DNA from: Plasmopara viticola
Taxonomy: Eukaryota; Oomycota; Peronosporomycetes; Peronosporales; Peronosporaceae
DNA: 64,000 nucleotides
Reading direction: 5' to 3'
NCBI GenBank assembly: GCA_001695595.3
Contig: MBPM02000027.1
Coordinates: forward strand, 768,221-832,220
The notes beneath the pieces are model-generated. The model worked only from the letters and a program-made list of their open reading frames with translations. It ran no database searches and had not been told where the DNA came from. Shown in pieces: positions 12,157 to 23,600 of this stretch (within the stretch, counting starts at the first letter, position 1; each line of letters begins with the position of its first letter). A program made the translations under genes and the position numbers.

Positions 12157-14139
12157 ATGAAAACGAAGCTTAAGATTGCGTTTGAAGGCAATCAAGCAGC
12201 CCGCCAATTCGTCGACAATTCTGTTTCTGGCGTTGCTTACAAGCGCATTGAGGACGCGTGCGCTGCCGTCAAGGATAAAAAGGTGGACTATGCGGTGATA
12301 CCTATTAAGTCGTCGACACTGGATAGCATTTACGCCCATAACAACCTGCTGCTTAAGTACGGTCTCCATATAGTCGGCGAGTACGACCAGCAAGTAGTTT
12401 TGACTCCCGACCAAAAGACGGACTTCACACTCTACTCACGGTTCCTGCTACTGTCAAATGAGAAGGATTTGCCACTGAAAGAAAATTTCATCGGCGCTAA
12501 GCTCAGGACTTCTCTGGTGTTTGGCTTCCAGGATTGTAAGACCAAAGGCATGCTCATCTCCGTGCTCGCGATTTTATCACAGCACGATCTCGACGTGATC
12601 AAGGTTGAAGGCCGTCCATGGGACAGCCACGAATTACCGCTGGTTGACGATTCGAATACCAAAGAATGTAAATATCAGTATCTCTTTTACGTGGATGTGC
12701 AAGGTCACCTCTCGGATGCCAATTTGTCTTCGGCCATGCGCAGGCTAAGTAAGTTCAATTCTTTTGTACGCATTTTTGGCTTTTATATAACTCCGCAGAG
12801 CGAGAAGGTCGTGGAGCTGCCGACGATGACCGGCCGTGTCGAATTCACTAGGGAAAGCAGCATGGCCGACAAGTACCCTCTGAACCCGATTTTTCAAAAG
12901 GTGACGGTGGCCAAGACTGTGCTGATTCATGGTCAGACAAAACAAATGGAAGCCGAGGGTAAGCAGGTGTGGTCTCTGTGCGTGGGTGAGCCCGACTACA
13001 GTCCGCACGACCGTGTACTAGCCGCTGGTGCTAAGGCTATGTTAGAGGGAAACATTAAATACGCGCATATGAAAGGTCTGGTCGAGCTGCGGAACCTCAT
13101 CTCGACGTACCTTAAGCAAGCTAAGGGGCTCGCGTACGATCCAGCTACAGAGTTACTGGTGTCAAACGGTGCACAGCAGTCCGTCTACCAAGCGCTTTAC
13201 ACGATATGCCGTCCCGGCCAGAAGGTCATCATCCCGACGCCGTACTGGCTTAACTACCCAGAAATCGTCAAACTTGTGTATGCAGAGCCTGTTGTACTGC
13301 GTACGACGCTAAAGGAAAACTATCTGATCAACCCAAAGGAGCTCGAAAAGACACTTACATTGCACTCAGATGCCAAGGTTATCATCTTGTGTAATCCAAG
13401 CAATCCGTCCGGCACACTCCATAGTCCTGAGCACCTCGAGCGAATTGCTGCAGTGCTGCGCAAGCCTCAATTTCGCCATATCTTGGTCATATCTGATGAG
13501 ATTTACGAGCAATTGCTGTACCAGGACGAGGGCGTTCCGGAGCGCAAGCATGTGAGCTTTGGCACACTTCCAGGCATGTATGAGCGCACACTGTTAGTTA
13601 ACGGATTTTCCAAAGCACACGCCATGACTGGCCTCCGTGTGGGTTATCTAGCCGCGCCTAAACACTACATCGATCCATGCACGTTGCTACAGGCGCAGCT
13701 GACGTCGTGTCCGAACACCATAGGCCAGGTGGCTGCTATAGAAGCCCTTAAGTATGAGCTTGAATGTATGGACAAGGGCGAGCGTCGCATCACAGAAGTG
13801 ATGAAAGATTTGGACATTAAGCGCCGTTACATCGTCAAGCGACTGACGGCCATGCCCAAGATGCGCTTTGCGTATCCAACTTCAGCTTTTTACGTATTTT
13901 TGGATCTTTCGTTGTACTTTAAAAGCAAAAAGGCTTTCAATGTCGACAAAAGCGTCACCATCACAAGTGTTGACGACTTTTGTGCACACCTATTGCAAGA
14001 ATTGCACATTGCTGTGGTACCTGGCTCAGAGTTTGGCGACGAATTTGGCATGCGTATTTCGTACGCAAGCTCGATGGAAACGATCACGCACGCAATGGAT
14101 GGCATGGAAAAGCTACTTAACTCTTTGACCTTTGAGTAG
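12157..14139 (+). CDS. PLP-dependent aminotransferase with N-terminal prephenate dehydratase-like and ACT domains
   Basis: This 660-residue protein is counted from the first in-frame ATG. Residues about 1-110 resemble the outer lobe of prephenate dehydratase (VDYAVIPIKSS; GLHIVGEYD; LYSRFLLL in place of the TTRF motif), but the central lobe normally found between these pieces is absent. An ACT domain follows (about 125-215; KVEGRPW, FYVDVQGHL, VRIFGFY), normally an amino-acid sensor. The C-terminal two thirds is a class I/II aminotransferase of aspartate/prephenate type: PTPYWLNYP, NPSNPSGT, SDEIYEQL, the PLP lysine K486 in NGFSKAHAM, and MRISYAS. The likely role is transamination in phenylalanine/tyrosine metabolism under ACT control; a working dehydratase is doubtful. 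It is intact and intronless. The open frame upstream (from GTG at 12010 or earlier) reads like an Arg-rich mitochondrial transit peptide but has no ATG, so an upstream exon or non-ATG start is possible. Confidence 0.93.
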   Translation: MKTKLKIAFEGNQAARQFVDNSVSGVAYKRIEDACAAVKDKKVDYAVIPIKSSTLDSIYAHNNLLLKYGLHIVGEYDQQVVLTPDQKTDFTLYSRFLLLSNEKDLPLKENFIGAKLRTSLVFGFQDCKTKGMLISVLAILSQHDLDVIKVEGRPWDSHELPLVDDSNTKECKYQYLFYVDVQGHLSDANLSSAMRRLSKFNSFVRIFGFYITPQSEKVVELPTMTGRVEFTRESSMADKYPLNPIFQKVTVAKTVLIHGQTKQMEAEGKQVWSLCVGEPDYSPHDRVLAAGAKAMLEGNIKYAHMKGLVELRNLISTYLKQAKGLAYDPATELLVSNGAQQSVYQALYTICRPGQKVIIPTPYWLNYPEIVKLVYAEPVVLRTTLKENYLINPKELEKTLTLHSDAKVIILCNPSNPSGTLHSPEHLERIAAVLRKPQFRHILVISDEIYEQLLYQDEGVPERKHVSFGTLPGMYERTLLVNGFSKAHAMTGLRVGYLAAPKHYIDPCTLLQAQLTSCPNTIGQVAAIEALKYELECMDKGERRITEVMKDLDIKRRYIVKRLTAMPKMRFAYPTSAFYVFLDLSLYFKSKKAFNVDKSVTITSVDDFCAHLLQELHIAVVPGSEFGDEFGMRISYASSMETITHAMDGMEKLLNSLTFE

Positions 14140-16279
14140 CCACCTTTAGTTTCTTGGTTTGCTAAAGGATTAGGACATGTCGCATGAAATCCTTTAATAA
14201 AATTTATACAGAACATTTAGTGCGCGTTGTGTCGATTTATTGTCTTAGATAACGTCCGACAGTCGCCTTTTCTAGGAGCATCAATTCAGGAAGTAAAAGC
14301 GGTTTTCTATTCCTACGTGTTATGGCTCTGATTTTTTGTCAACGTTATAAATTAAGGCTTTTCAATCTTGAAATTTGACATACGATTGTACACCTAATAA
14401 ATAGAGAAGACCATTCCTTATTGAACGTGCAGTACCTATAGAGCAAGATGCAATAGAATTGCTTGCTTTTCTGCTCCAAGATCGCTGACCTATCTTCTTG
14501 TTACAAGGCATGTTTTGTCCGCATTGTCATGTCTTGCTTGTCTCTTGTATTCTAAAGATATGATCTTTCATGAAATGTAAATCATACCGGAGCTAAAAGC
14601 GAACCTGCAGGAAAGTAGCTGTTGCAGACGTCTTGCATGCATGCATCTAAAATTTCTCATCTCTTATATAATAGTATCAGCCTTGATCTTTTGAGTGTGA
14701 CAAAAGTACGAAAAATTATAATCAGCAGTCTGTCTATGTCAAGGTGTACTAATTCGAATGATGCGGCAGCTACTTGTACAGATAAATCGCCGGGCTTTAC
14801 TAGTACAATCGAAAGTACAGTGCTCTCTAATTTTTTCACTTTACCTCCTGTACGCCAATCTTGTACGCACAAGCCTACAAGTTTTTAAAGGCCCACTGTG
14901 CGTCCAGAAAGCTAGAATGAACATATACGAGGTCGCACGAAGAATCAGTGCTCCAATTTTTACCCAAGGCTGAACCTAGGGCAAAGCTGCGCAACCACAA
15001 AAGCTGCGCCTATATCATGGGCAGCAAAGTCTCAAAAAGTTTGCTCCTAAGAGCTTTCGGCAAGCAAAAGCTATGGAAGAGCCGCCCACTTCACCGCGGC
15101 GGGAAACCCACGCCTATCAAACTCTTTTGAATGGTGGTCTAAATACTTTTTCTTACTGTGGACGATAACTCGGCGTACCCCCAGATTAATTTTTGGAGTT
15201 GCAAATAAGCCTCTGGGAAATATCAACGTTGCCAAGAGACCCTCACATCAGTGGGTGAAATTGAACTTGACATTAAATCCACTGGCCATGCGAAAGGCTT
15301 CCCCGAAATGACACAAAAGTCTATTCATTTCTAGCGAAGACTCAACCCGAGGGAAGTTTGTTAATGTCGTGACGCCCGGGAGAAATGAGCCACATCAAAG
15401 GCGATAGCCCTCAGTATTTTCGCATGGCCGGTTGGTCGGATGTCAATTTAGTATTTTTCTTGATTGTGAGGGTGTCTTGGCAACGTTAACATTTAGCAGA
15501 GGCTTATTTATAGCCTAAAAATTCAAACCGGACCTACACCAAGCTCTTATCGTTCAATGTCAAAGTGTACTGGACGAAAGACAGTTACAGGCGCGGATTT
15601 TCACCCGCGGTTGATTAGGACCGTCTTTCCTAATTTTGCTTGCCACATTGTCTCTGACGAGTAAACTATATAAAGGCTTGCCGCTTAAGGTAAATGCGCA
15701 GCTTTTATAACAGTGTACGTTTGTGGTAGCGCAGTATTTGCGTAGCCTTTGCAGTTGCAGCATTTGATGCGAACGCGGCCTTTGCATCAAATGTAGCCTT
15801 GAGTACTAAAGTTGATTTTACTGCAGTAGCGTGTTTAAAAGCCAAAAGGTTTGTACGCACAGAACCGGCGTGTGGGCGACAAAATGACAGAGTAAGAGAG
15901 CACTACAATAAGATCGTATCAGTATTTCTTCGGCAGCTTGTCCATACAGGTATCTGCCCCATCATGCAAAATGATTCAGCTAAAGACGAACAGCTTATTC
16001 ACATTTAAAAATAAGACGGATACAACCACAAATGAATAGTGGCATTTTTAGATGAAGAAAAGAAGCCGTCAGGAATATTCAATTTCTTGCAGATATAATT
16101 TCAGTTACTGTACCAATCTGTTGAAATTCAAGAGACATAATGGTGCGCGCAGAACATGGTCAGCGATTTTATAGCAAAGGTATAAAACACATTCGTATTT
16201 TGCTCTAAAATTTAATTGGAAATGGTATACTTTATAAGAGAGGACATTCCTCTATCAAATTTTTGCTCGAAAATTTTTA
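14140..16279. other. Downstream of the aminotransferase gene; non-coding with an imperfect inverted repeat
   Basis: No gene is supported. The first kilobase shares stretches with the downstream DNA of the decayed copy at 31.6-32.2 kb, for example CAGTGCTCTC and TTTTAAAGGC. An imperfect inverted repeat of about 100 bp pairs 15185-15290 with 15430-15530 around the shared core AACGTTGCCAAGAGACCCTC/GAGGGTGTCTTGGCAACGTT. A diverged relative of this block lies at about 32300-32570. It could be an old foldback or MITE-like element carried in the duplicated unit. Confidence 0.5.
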
Positions 16280-16293
16280 AGTATAACGCTTGT

Positions 16294-16617
16294 ATTGTAT
16301 TGCATTACGTTATCGCGTTGCCAAGTTATGCACGTGCTAGGCTCAGTCTGGCTAGTCCACGGCATAGAGTGGTGTCCGCATACGTCGGGTCTCGTTCGGC
16401 GGGCAGCGCAGCCAGCACCGAGGTCGTGAGGGTCTTCCATTGTTTTGTATAGCTCTGACTTGGTAAGAGCCCAGGTGGCGCTCTGGTGCTGGAGACCGTC
16501 GCGTCGAGAGTGAGACTCGTTAGAGACCTGCAGATGCCCGAGAGCACCTGCCCGAAGCGCGCGAGCATTTAGCCCCCGCGCTTGGAAAGAGGGCGTCACC
16601 CCGACCTTTTCCGAAGT
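16294..16617 (-). mobile_element. SINE-like retroposon, copy 2 (inverted), with 14-bp target duplication
   Basis: This 324-bp unit is the inverted partner of 10886-11206, with roughly 90% identity by eye. It is flanked by a perfect 14-bp direct repeat AGTATAACGCTTGT at 16280-16293 and 16618-16631. That duplication differs from the one at copy 1, so the two insertions were independent. Head (CGGAAAAGGTCGGGGTGACG) and tail (CGTAATGCAATACAAT) agree with copy 1 and so define the element ends. Confidence 0.82.
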
Positions 16618-16849
16618 AGTATAACGCTTGTTGCTTAAAAACAATGAGGTCCCGCCTTTTTTAAGGAAAACGGACTTTGTAAACTGATGCGCCTCCCCTG
16701 ACCTTGACTTGACGATTGTCAGACGTCGTCTAAGACAATGACTTGACCCATTAGGCATTGCATGCTTGGTATCGATATACTTCCTCAAGGCCTGTACTAA
16801 TCATTTAGCAAAACAGGAACAAAACGTGTAGAAATCGCACAAGAGAGGA

Positions 16850-18815
16850 ATGTAGCTTTTCCATGCCATCCATTGCACGCGTGATCGTTCCATCGAGTTT
16901 GCGTACGAAATGCGCAGGCCAATTTCGTCGCCAAACTCGGAGTCAAAAACTTCAGCAATGTTCATGTCCTGCAAAAGGTGTGCACAAAATCGTCTTTACT
17001 TGCAAGGATCACGCTTTTGTCGGCATTCAAAGCGTCTAAGTCTTAAAGTCTAACGACAGATCCAAAAACTCGTAGACAGCTGAAGCTATATACGCGAATT
17101 GCATATCGGACTTGACTATCAGTCGCTTGACTAAACAACGGCACTTGAGGCCCACTTTTTTACATTTCTTCGGTGCGACACTCGCCCTTGTACATATATC
17201 CAAGCTCATACTTGAGTGCCTCAGTAGCAGCCACTTGGCCTATGGTGTTCGGACACGACGTCAACTGCGCCTGTAGCAACGTGCATGCATTGCTTAGTGT
17301 TTAGGCGTGGCTTGGTAAACCACACGGAGGCCAGTCTTGGCGTGTGCGTTCATAAAGCCTTTAGCAAGCAGTGTGCGCTCCTACATACCTGGAGGTGTGT
17401 CAAAGCTCACATGCTAGCGATCTAGTACGCCCCCGTCTTGTTTCAACTATTGCTCGTAAATCTCGTAAGAAAGGACCACGATATGGAGGCTTGCGCAGAA
17501 TACCAGCTATTCGCTCGAAGTGCTCCGGACTGTGGAGCGCGGCCAACGGGTTGCTTGGATTACACAAAATAAAAAATTATAGCATCTGCGCGCGATGTTT
17601 GTCTTCTCAAGCCCAATTGGGTTGATCAGTAGATTTGCGTAAGTGTCGTACGCAGTACAACACACAAAAGTTTAAATATTTCTGGGTTGTTGAGCCAGTG
17701 CGGCGTCGGGATGACGACCTTCTGACCGGGACGGCATATCGTGTGTAGTGCTTGATACACAGACTGCTGTGCACCATTTGATACCAGCGCTTTTGTGTCT
17801 AAATACCCTAAGCTTGACTTAGGTACATTGAGATGTGGTTCCGCAGCTCGACCAGACCTTACATATGCGCGTATTCGATGTTAAGGTCTATCATAGCCCT
17901 GGCACTAGCGGCCAGTACACAGTCGTGCAGATATTAGTCGGCTCCATCGCGCACAGGGACCACACTTGCTTTCCCTTGGTTTCCACTACCATGGATCAGC
18001 ATAGTCTTGCCCACCGTCTTCTTGGATAATCGGGTTCGAAGGGTATTTGTCGCTCATGCTGCTATCCGTACCAAATTCGACACGGTCGGGCTGCGAAGAC
18101 ACCCATAGCCTTCTCGCTCTCTGAAATTTCAAAGGAGCATTAAATGCGCGGAAAAACCGAAGACAAATTGGCATTCGTGAGGTAAAATCCTCATCCACGT
18201 AAAACAGGTACTGATATTCACGCGCTTCGATGACCGACTTGTCAATCTGCGGCGATGCCTGTCTGTGCTTTTATTCTTAGTCAAGTCGAGGTTGCGCTAT
18301 GAAAAAACCACGAGCACGCAGAGCATGCCCTTGGTCTTACGAACCCGAATACCAAAAACCATAGCAGTCTTAAGCCTAACGCCGATATTAATGCCATATC
18401 CCCCTGCTTGAACAGCAGTAGAAACATTGTGTAGGGAGTGGAGTGCGTCTTTTGCTCGTGGTCAAAAACTCATACTTGTCGTACCCATGGGGAGGTCGTG
18501 CTTGAGCAGCAGTTCGTAGTGGGTGCAGATTCTATCCAGCGTCGACCACTCAGTAAAGTAACACCGCATAGTCCACTCTCTTCTCCTTGACGGCAGCGCA
18601 TGCTTCCTCGGTGCGCTTGTTAGCGACGGCAGAGACAAAATTATCGACAAATTAGCTGCTTGCTTTACCTCGTCCCCTTCGTACGCAATTTAAAAAAATT
18701 CCTATGCCTACAAATTTTATTGTTCGGTGCTGAGAATTGCGTTGCAGGAGGTGCCAAAATTCGAGTTGGGGTTCTGGAAACAGTCGTAAATATGTGTACT
18801 TGCACTATGCACCTG
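16850..18815 (-). pseudogene. Decayed copy of the aminotransferase fusion gene (copy 2)
   Basis: Read on the minus strand, this follows the intact gene at 12157-14139 almost end to end. The N-terminal and ACT region is at 18.8-18.1 kb, the aminotransferase at 18.0-17.2 kb, and the C-terminus ends around 16.86 kb (CATGCCATCCATTG inverted). Many indels and stops break every frame. At the PLP site the lysine codon appears replaced (around CTTTATGAACGCACACGCC inverted), so even the active site is lost. The dispersed repeat at 18.9-20.4 kb lies upstream in the same relative position as at the other copies. Confidence 0.88.
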
Positions 18816-18892
18816 TCAGACCTTAAATTGCAAACTCAATTTCTGCGATTTAGAGGTTAAACCTAGAAGGTATTTTTGATTCGAAATTTTAA

Positions 18893-18930
18893 TGTAAGAG
18901 GAAGATCGTTACTTCGATCTTCCTCTTACA
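18893..18930. repeat. Perfect 16-bp-arm palindrome, loop TTACTT
   Basis: The arms TGTAAGAGGAAGATCG and CGATCTTCCTCTTACA surround TTACTT. The symmetry extends imperfectly outwards for about 15 more bases. Identical arms recur at 19508 and 19653. Confidence 0.9.
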
Positions 18931-19507
18931 TCTTAATTTCGAGTTAATCATGAACAAAAGCATGAGGGCCAGCTTAAACGACCAACGAAGGATGGACCCA
19001 ACTTTTCCGGTACACTTGAGAAAGGCAGTTTTAAGCATTTTCAGTTAATCTGATTAAGTCTCAACGCTCACCAAAATGTCATTTTCATGCTAAATCGTCA
19101 AGCAAAAAATATCTTCAACATTGTAATACGTATCATTAAAAATTCGAATATAAGTGAATCACAGTTCATTTGCCGTGTTTTGTTGATAACTTGTAGGTTT
19201 GTCTCAATTTCACGTGTACGAAGGAGGGAAGTTTTTAATCTGTGAATACTCGCCCCCACATAATAAATTGCATCTCAATTTCAGGCATAAATCTGTCATT
19301 GAAGTATGACTGTGCGGAGTAAACCTGATCGATACATATCGCAAATTTGGTCCTTTTATTACCCAAGGCTACGTTGCTCCGAGTTCGTCCACAAACGGTA
19401 CACTTTGAAGTAAAGTACAGTATTGACGGTTTTTCAAGTCGGCGAATTAAGACTAACCTTTTCAGAGAAGTATTGATATAGCATTTCCGATAGTTTTCAC
19501 GTTTAAA

Positions 19508-19544
19508 TGTAAGAGGAAGATCGAAGTAACGATCTTCCTCTTAC
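19508..19544. repeat. Same palindrome with the loop inverted (AAGTAA)
   Basis: The same arms as at 18893 surround AAGTAA, the exact reverse complement of the loop of the other two copies. The copy is therefore in the opposite orientation although its surroundings are not. Confidence 0.9.
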
Positions 19545-19652
19545 GAGTTGACCGTGAACAAAAGCATGAGGGTCAGCTTAAACGACCAACGAAGGATGGA
19601 CCCAACTTTTCCTGTACACTTGAGAAAGGCAGTTTTCCACTCGAAATTCAAA

Positions 19653-19690
19653 TGTAAGAGGAAGATCGTTACTTCGATCTTCCTCTTACA
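19653..19690. repeat. Third copy of the palindrome, loop TTACTT
   Basis: This is identical to the 18893 copy over 38 bp, and its outer flanks (CGAAATTCAAA / TTTAAATTTCAAG) are also nearly symmetrical. Confidence 0.9.
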
Positions 19691-20469
19691 TTTAAATTTC
19701 AAGTTAATCATGAACAAAAGCATGAGGGTCAGCTTAAACGGCCAACGAAGGATGGACCCAACTTTTCCGGTACACTTGCAGAAAAGGCAGTTTTAAGCAT
19801 TTTCATTAATCTGATTAAGTCTTACTTGCAAGCAACGCTCACCAAAGTGTCATTTTCAGGCTAAATCGTCAAGCAAAAAATATCTTTAACATTGTAATAC
19901 GTATCATTATAAATTCGAACATAACTGGACCACAGTTCATTTGCCGTATTTTGTTGATAACTTGTAGGTTTGTCTCAACTTCACGTGCACGAAAGAGGGG
20001 AGTTTTCAATCTGTAATTACTCGCCCCCCAATAATAAATTGCATCTCAGTTTCAGGCATAAATCTGTCATTGAACTATGATTGTGCGGAGTAAACCTGAT
20101 CGATACCCTATACCTTCCCAAGCATAGCGCAAATTCGGTCCCTTTATTACCCAAGGCTGCGTTGCTCTAAGTTCGTCCACAAACGGTACACTTTTGAACT
20201 AATGTACAGTATTAACGGTTTTTCAAGTACGACTTCATTAATACTTGAGCGGCGATTTAAGACCAACCTTCTCAGAGAAGTATCACCTTCTCAGAGAAGT
20301 ATCGATATAAAATTTTCGATAGTTTTCACGGTGTACAATCACATCTCTGATTTTAAGAATAATGCTCACGCAGTCATGGTGTTTAACTCAGTTTGAGTAC
20401 ATGAAGTTTTTGTATTAAATTCTGGTAACTTAATGTTTTTTTTTACCCTCGGCACATTCAATTCAATAT

Positions 20470-20615
20470 TGCTAAAATTACACCGCTGAATGCATGTTGA
20501 ACAGGTGAATGGCTTCACAGTATTTACAAATACGTTACAATTAGTAATTACGTATGGTAGCCGTTCATTGGTCAAGATAAATATATTTACTTCAGTTTTT
20601 ACTTTCTTCTCAACA
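20470..20615 (+). repeat. Copia 5' LTR (146 bp)
   Basis: The sequence starts TGCTAAAATTAC and ends CTCAACA. It differs from the 3' LTR at nine positions by eye, all of them transitions, with no length change. Confidence 0.9.
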
Positions 20616-20657
20616 GGTTGACAACCGCAACAAGCTCAAGCAACGTTCTCGCCCAAT

Positions 20658-23600
20658 ATGAACAAGCGCACCGAAGTCCTCCTAGGAAGTGGTAACTATT
20701 ACCTCTGGGAGTTTAATATGAGGATGACTCTGGCGCGGAAGGGTCTCCTGGGACACATCATGGCCGTCAAGAAAGAGAAGGACGTCACGGAGGCGTGGCT
20801 GGTTAATGATGCCAAGGCGCTAGGCATCATTTCTTAAGGCGTTGAGATCCAGCACCAGACCAAGATTTGATCGGCTACGCGTGCTATGGAGGCGTGGGGA
20901 ACCCTCCGCGATTTCTATAATCGCTCGACTCTTCACAATCGTGTTGTGATGACTCGTCGACTCTATGAGTTCAAGATGGAAAGTGGAACAAGCATGGCAG
21001 AGCATCTGGACTCTTTTGACGAGCTAGTAGTGGGACTACAGACTACGGGAGAGCAAATTGATGAGTCACGCTAGCTGGTGGTACTTCTCAGCAGTCTACC
21101 TTCGGAGTACGACTTGATTTCGTCGGTTGTGGAAAATGCAAGGGATATTTCGTTGATAGAAGTCAAGGAGAATCTGCTCAGAGAGTCGGAGAAGCTGCAG
21201 AGGAAAGAAGCTACAGAGAAAGCATTTCGCGTAAATGGAAATGGAAATGCTAGAAGATTTAAAGGTGGACGGGACAATGGGCGAAAGGGTGGTCCTCCAC
21301 GCAATAACGGCGGATTCAAGGGCAAGTGCTTCAACTGTGACCAGTTTGGACACATGAAGCGGAACTGCCCGGCCGGGAAAAGATTCAACAGCGACGACAC
21401 GGTGTTTGCTGCTGGTGAAGGGAAGTCATCAGGATGGCTGATTGACAGTGGAGCAACTTCCCACATGACCCCACCCAGGAAAGACTTGTTTGATTACAAG
21501 GGCCTAGAAGCTAGCATCAAAGTTACGATTGCAGACGGGAAGAAGTTGCTTGTCAAAGGAGCCGGCACGGTAAAATTGACTGGTTTGAACGGAATGAGGA
21601 TTCGCATGGTTGAAGTTCTGCACATTCCCGGACTCGACAGAAGGTTGTTGCCAGTTGGCAAGCTCGCAGAGCGTGGCATGAGTGTGGAATTCTCGCGTTC
21701 GTCATGTGTCATTTGGAACAAGAAGCAAGCAATTGCGTCGGGCACAAAAGTTGGAAAGTCGTATTTTTTTGACTGTGAGCAAGAAGAAGCATGTCTCGTT
21801 GTATATACCGGGGCTGACAATCAGTGGGAGCTTTGGCATGCACGCATGGGGCACCCAAGCAAGGATGCGCTGATCAGGACACAGCGATTAACTAATGGTT
21901 CCCAATTATCAAGCAAAGTGTGGAAATGTTGTGTGCCGGGTGTTTGAAGGGCAAGCAGACGATCACGGTGTTTCCGTCTCGTTCAATGACAAAGACGACA
22001 CGTGTGTTGGAGCGTGTTCACACAGATGTCATGGGGCCAATGCGAACTATCTCGAAGGGTGGTGCCAAATACAATCTCACGTTTGTGGATGACTTTTCAC
22101 GATATGTTGCATTTTTTCTGATCAAGAGCAAGAGTGAAGTGGCTGGCAAGTTCAAGGAGTTTCTGACATTATACGAAAATCAGTGGGGTGCACGACTAAG
22201 ATGTTTGCGATCCGACAACGGAACCGAGTTCGTAAACAAGAAAATGGCAAGAATATGTCAAGAGAACGGCATCGTACACCAGCGCTTCGTCCCATACAGC
22301 CCGCAGCAGAACGGAGTAGCGGAGCGTATGAACAGGACAATTATGGAGAAAGCCCGCAGCATGTTACACTACAAGAGCGTATCGACGGAATGGTGGGTGG
22401 AAGCGGTAAATACAGCGATTTATTTAATTAATCGCTCCAGCAATACGGTTCATCCTGACACCACGCCGTATGAGCTAGTTTTCAAAATGAAGCCTCGAAT
22501 GGATCACCTGCGCGTATTTGGTTCGCAAGGCTACGCTCATATTGACGATGTGAAACGGACCAAACTGGAACCCAAGAGCTTCAAGTGTATGTTTCTTGGA
22601 ACATACACTTGAGAATGCCAAGATTAAAGTGACCCGCTCTGTAAAGTTGGATGAGCGTGAGGTGGGCGGCATCTACGACACGCAAGAGCTTAAGCCGGAA
22701 ACAATTGTTCAAGTAGTTAAGGATGGTGATGAAGTCAATGTTCAGCATCAAGTGGATCGACAGTCAGTTCCGGACGATCCCATGGGAGCTGTCGAAGAGA
22801 CAGTCGAGGGTATGGAGGATGTAAATCGTACGCCAAGCGCCGTTGTACAGCGGCTAATGCCTTCTGAGAGCCCTGAACGAAACGGGCTGGAGCTAACGGA
22901 GTATCATCAACCTTCCCAAGTGCAACAAGAAGCTCGTTTGGTGTTTCGGCCTGAATTGGAGCGAACACGAATAAGACGTGAGCCAGTGCTAATGCTAAGA
23001 AACGATTCCGATGGTGGAGAGTCAACAGAAGGCAGTGAGGGCCCACCGACTCCAAAGCGTGCTAGGATTGACGAAGACGGACTAATTGCGGAAGCCTTTC
23101 TTGCCTACGCTGTGAATATTGACGATGATACGGACTCACCAACTACTTATACTCAAGCAATGGCAAGCGACGATGCAATGAAATGGCGTGAAGCAATGGA
23201 TGCTGAGCTTCGCTCTCACGAAGAGAATAAAACGTGGACATTGCAGCCACGAGGGAAAATTGGACGCGCAATTGGATCACGATGGGTATTCGCCAAAATG
23301 CGTGATCAGAATGGCACTATCGTGCGATACAAGGCACGACTAGTCGCGAAAGGTTTCAAACAGAAGTATGGCATTGACTTTTTCGAGACATATTCCCCAG
23401 TTGCCAACATGAATTCGATACGAATAATTCTCGCAGTATGTGTTGAATGTTGCTATCAAATGGAACAGCTGGACGTCGACACGGCTTTTCTTAATAGCGT
23501 GTTGACGGACAACGTTTTTATGGAAGTTCTGCTTGGTGTCGACAATGCTCAAGGATACATATGTCAACTAAACAAGGCTATTTACGGACTTAACCAAGCA

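Larger units (their letters stand above)
18880..20400. repeat. Partly tandem, palindrome-rich repeat region
   Basis: Two diverged units of roughly 600-700 bp (about 18890-19500 and 19650-20330) repeat the same order: a hairpin, a shared stretch around ACAAAAGCATGAGGG, GGATGGACCCAACTTTTCC, AACGCTCACCAAA, and finally CTCGCCCCC and GTAAACCTGATCGATAC. An extra partial unit sits at 19508-19640. Relatives occur at 1717-2320 and, inverted, at 29280-29640 and 11330-11460. No gene is supported. Confidence 0.75.

Noticed and set aside
16255..16788. 177-codon open frame on the minus strand
   Set aside because: It overlaps the SINE-like copy and its flanks, has no family resemblance, and crosses the 14-bp target duplications.
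18893..19690. Possible CRISPR-like array
   Set aside because: Only three palindromic units with irregular spacing inside a larger tandem repeat; no spacers, no cas genes, eukaryotic setting.
21071..21820. Minus-strand open frames of 85-131 codons
   Set aside because: They are antisense shadows of the Copia gag-protease region.
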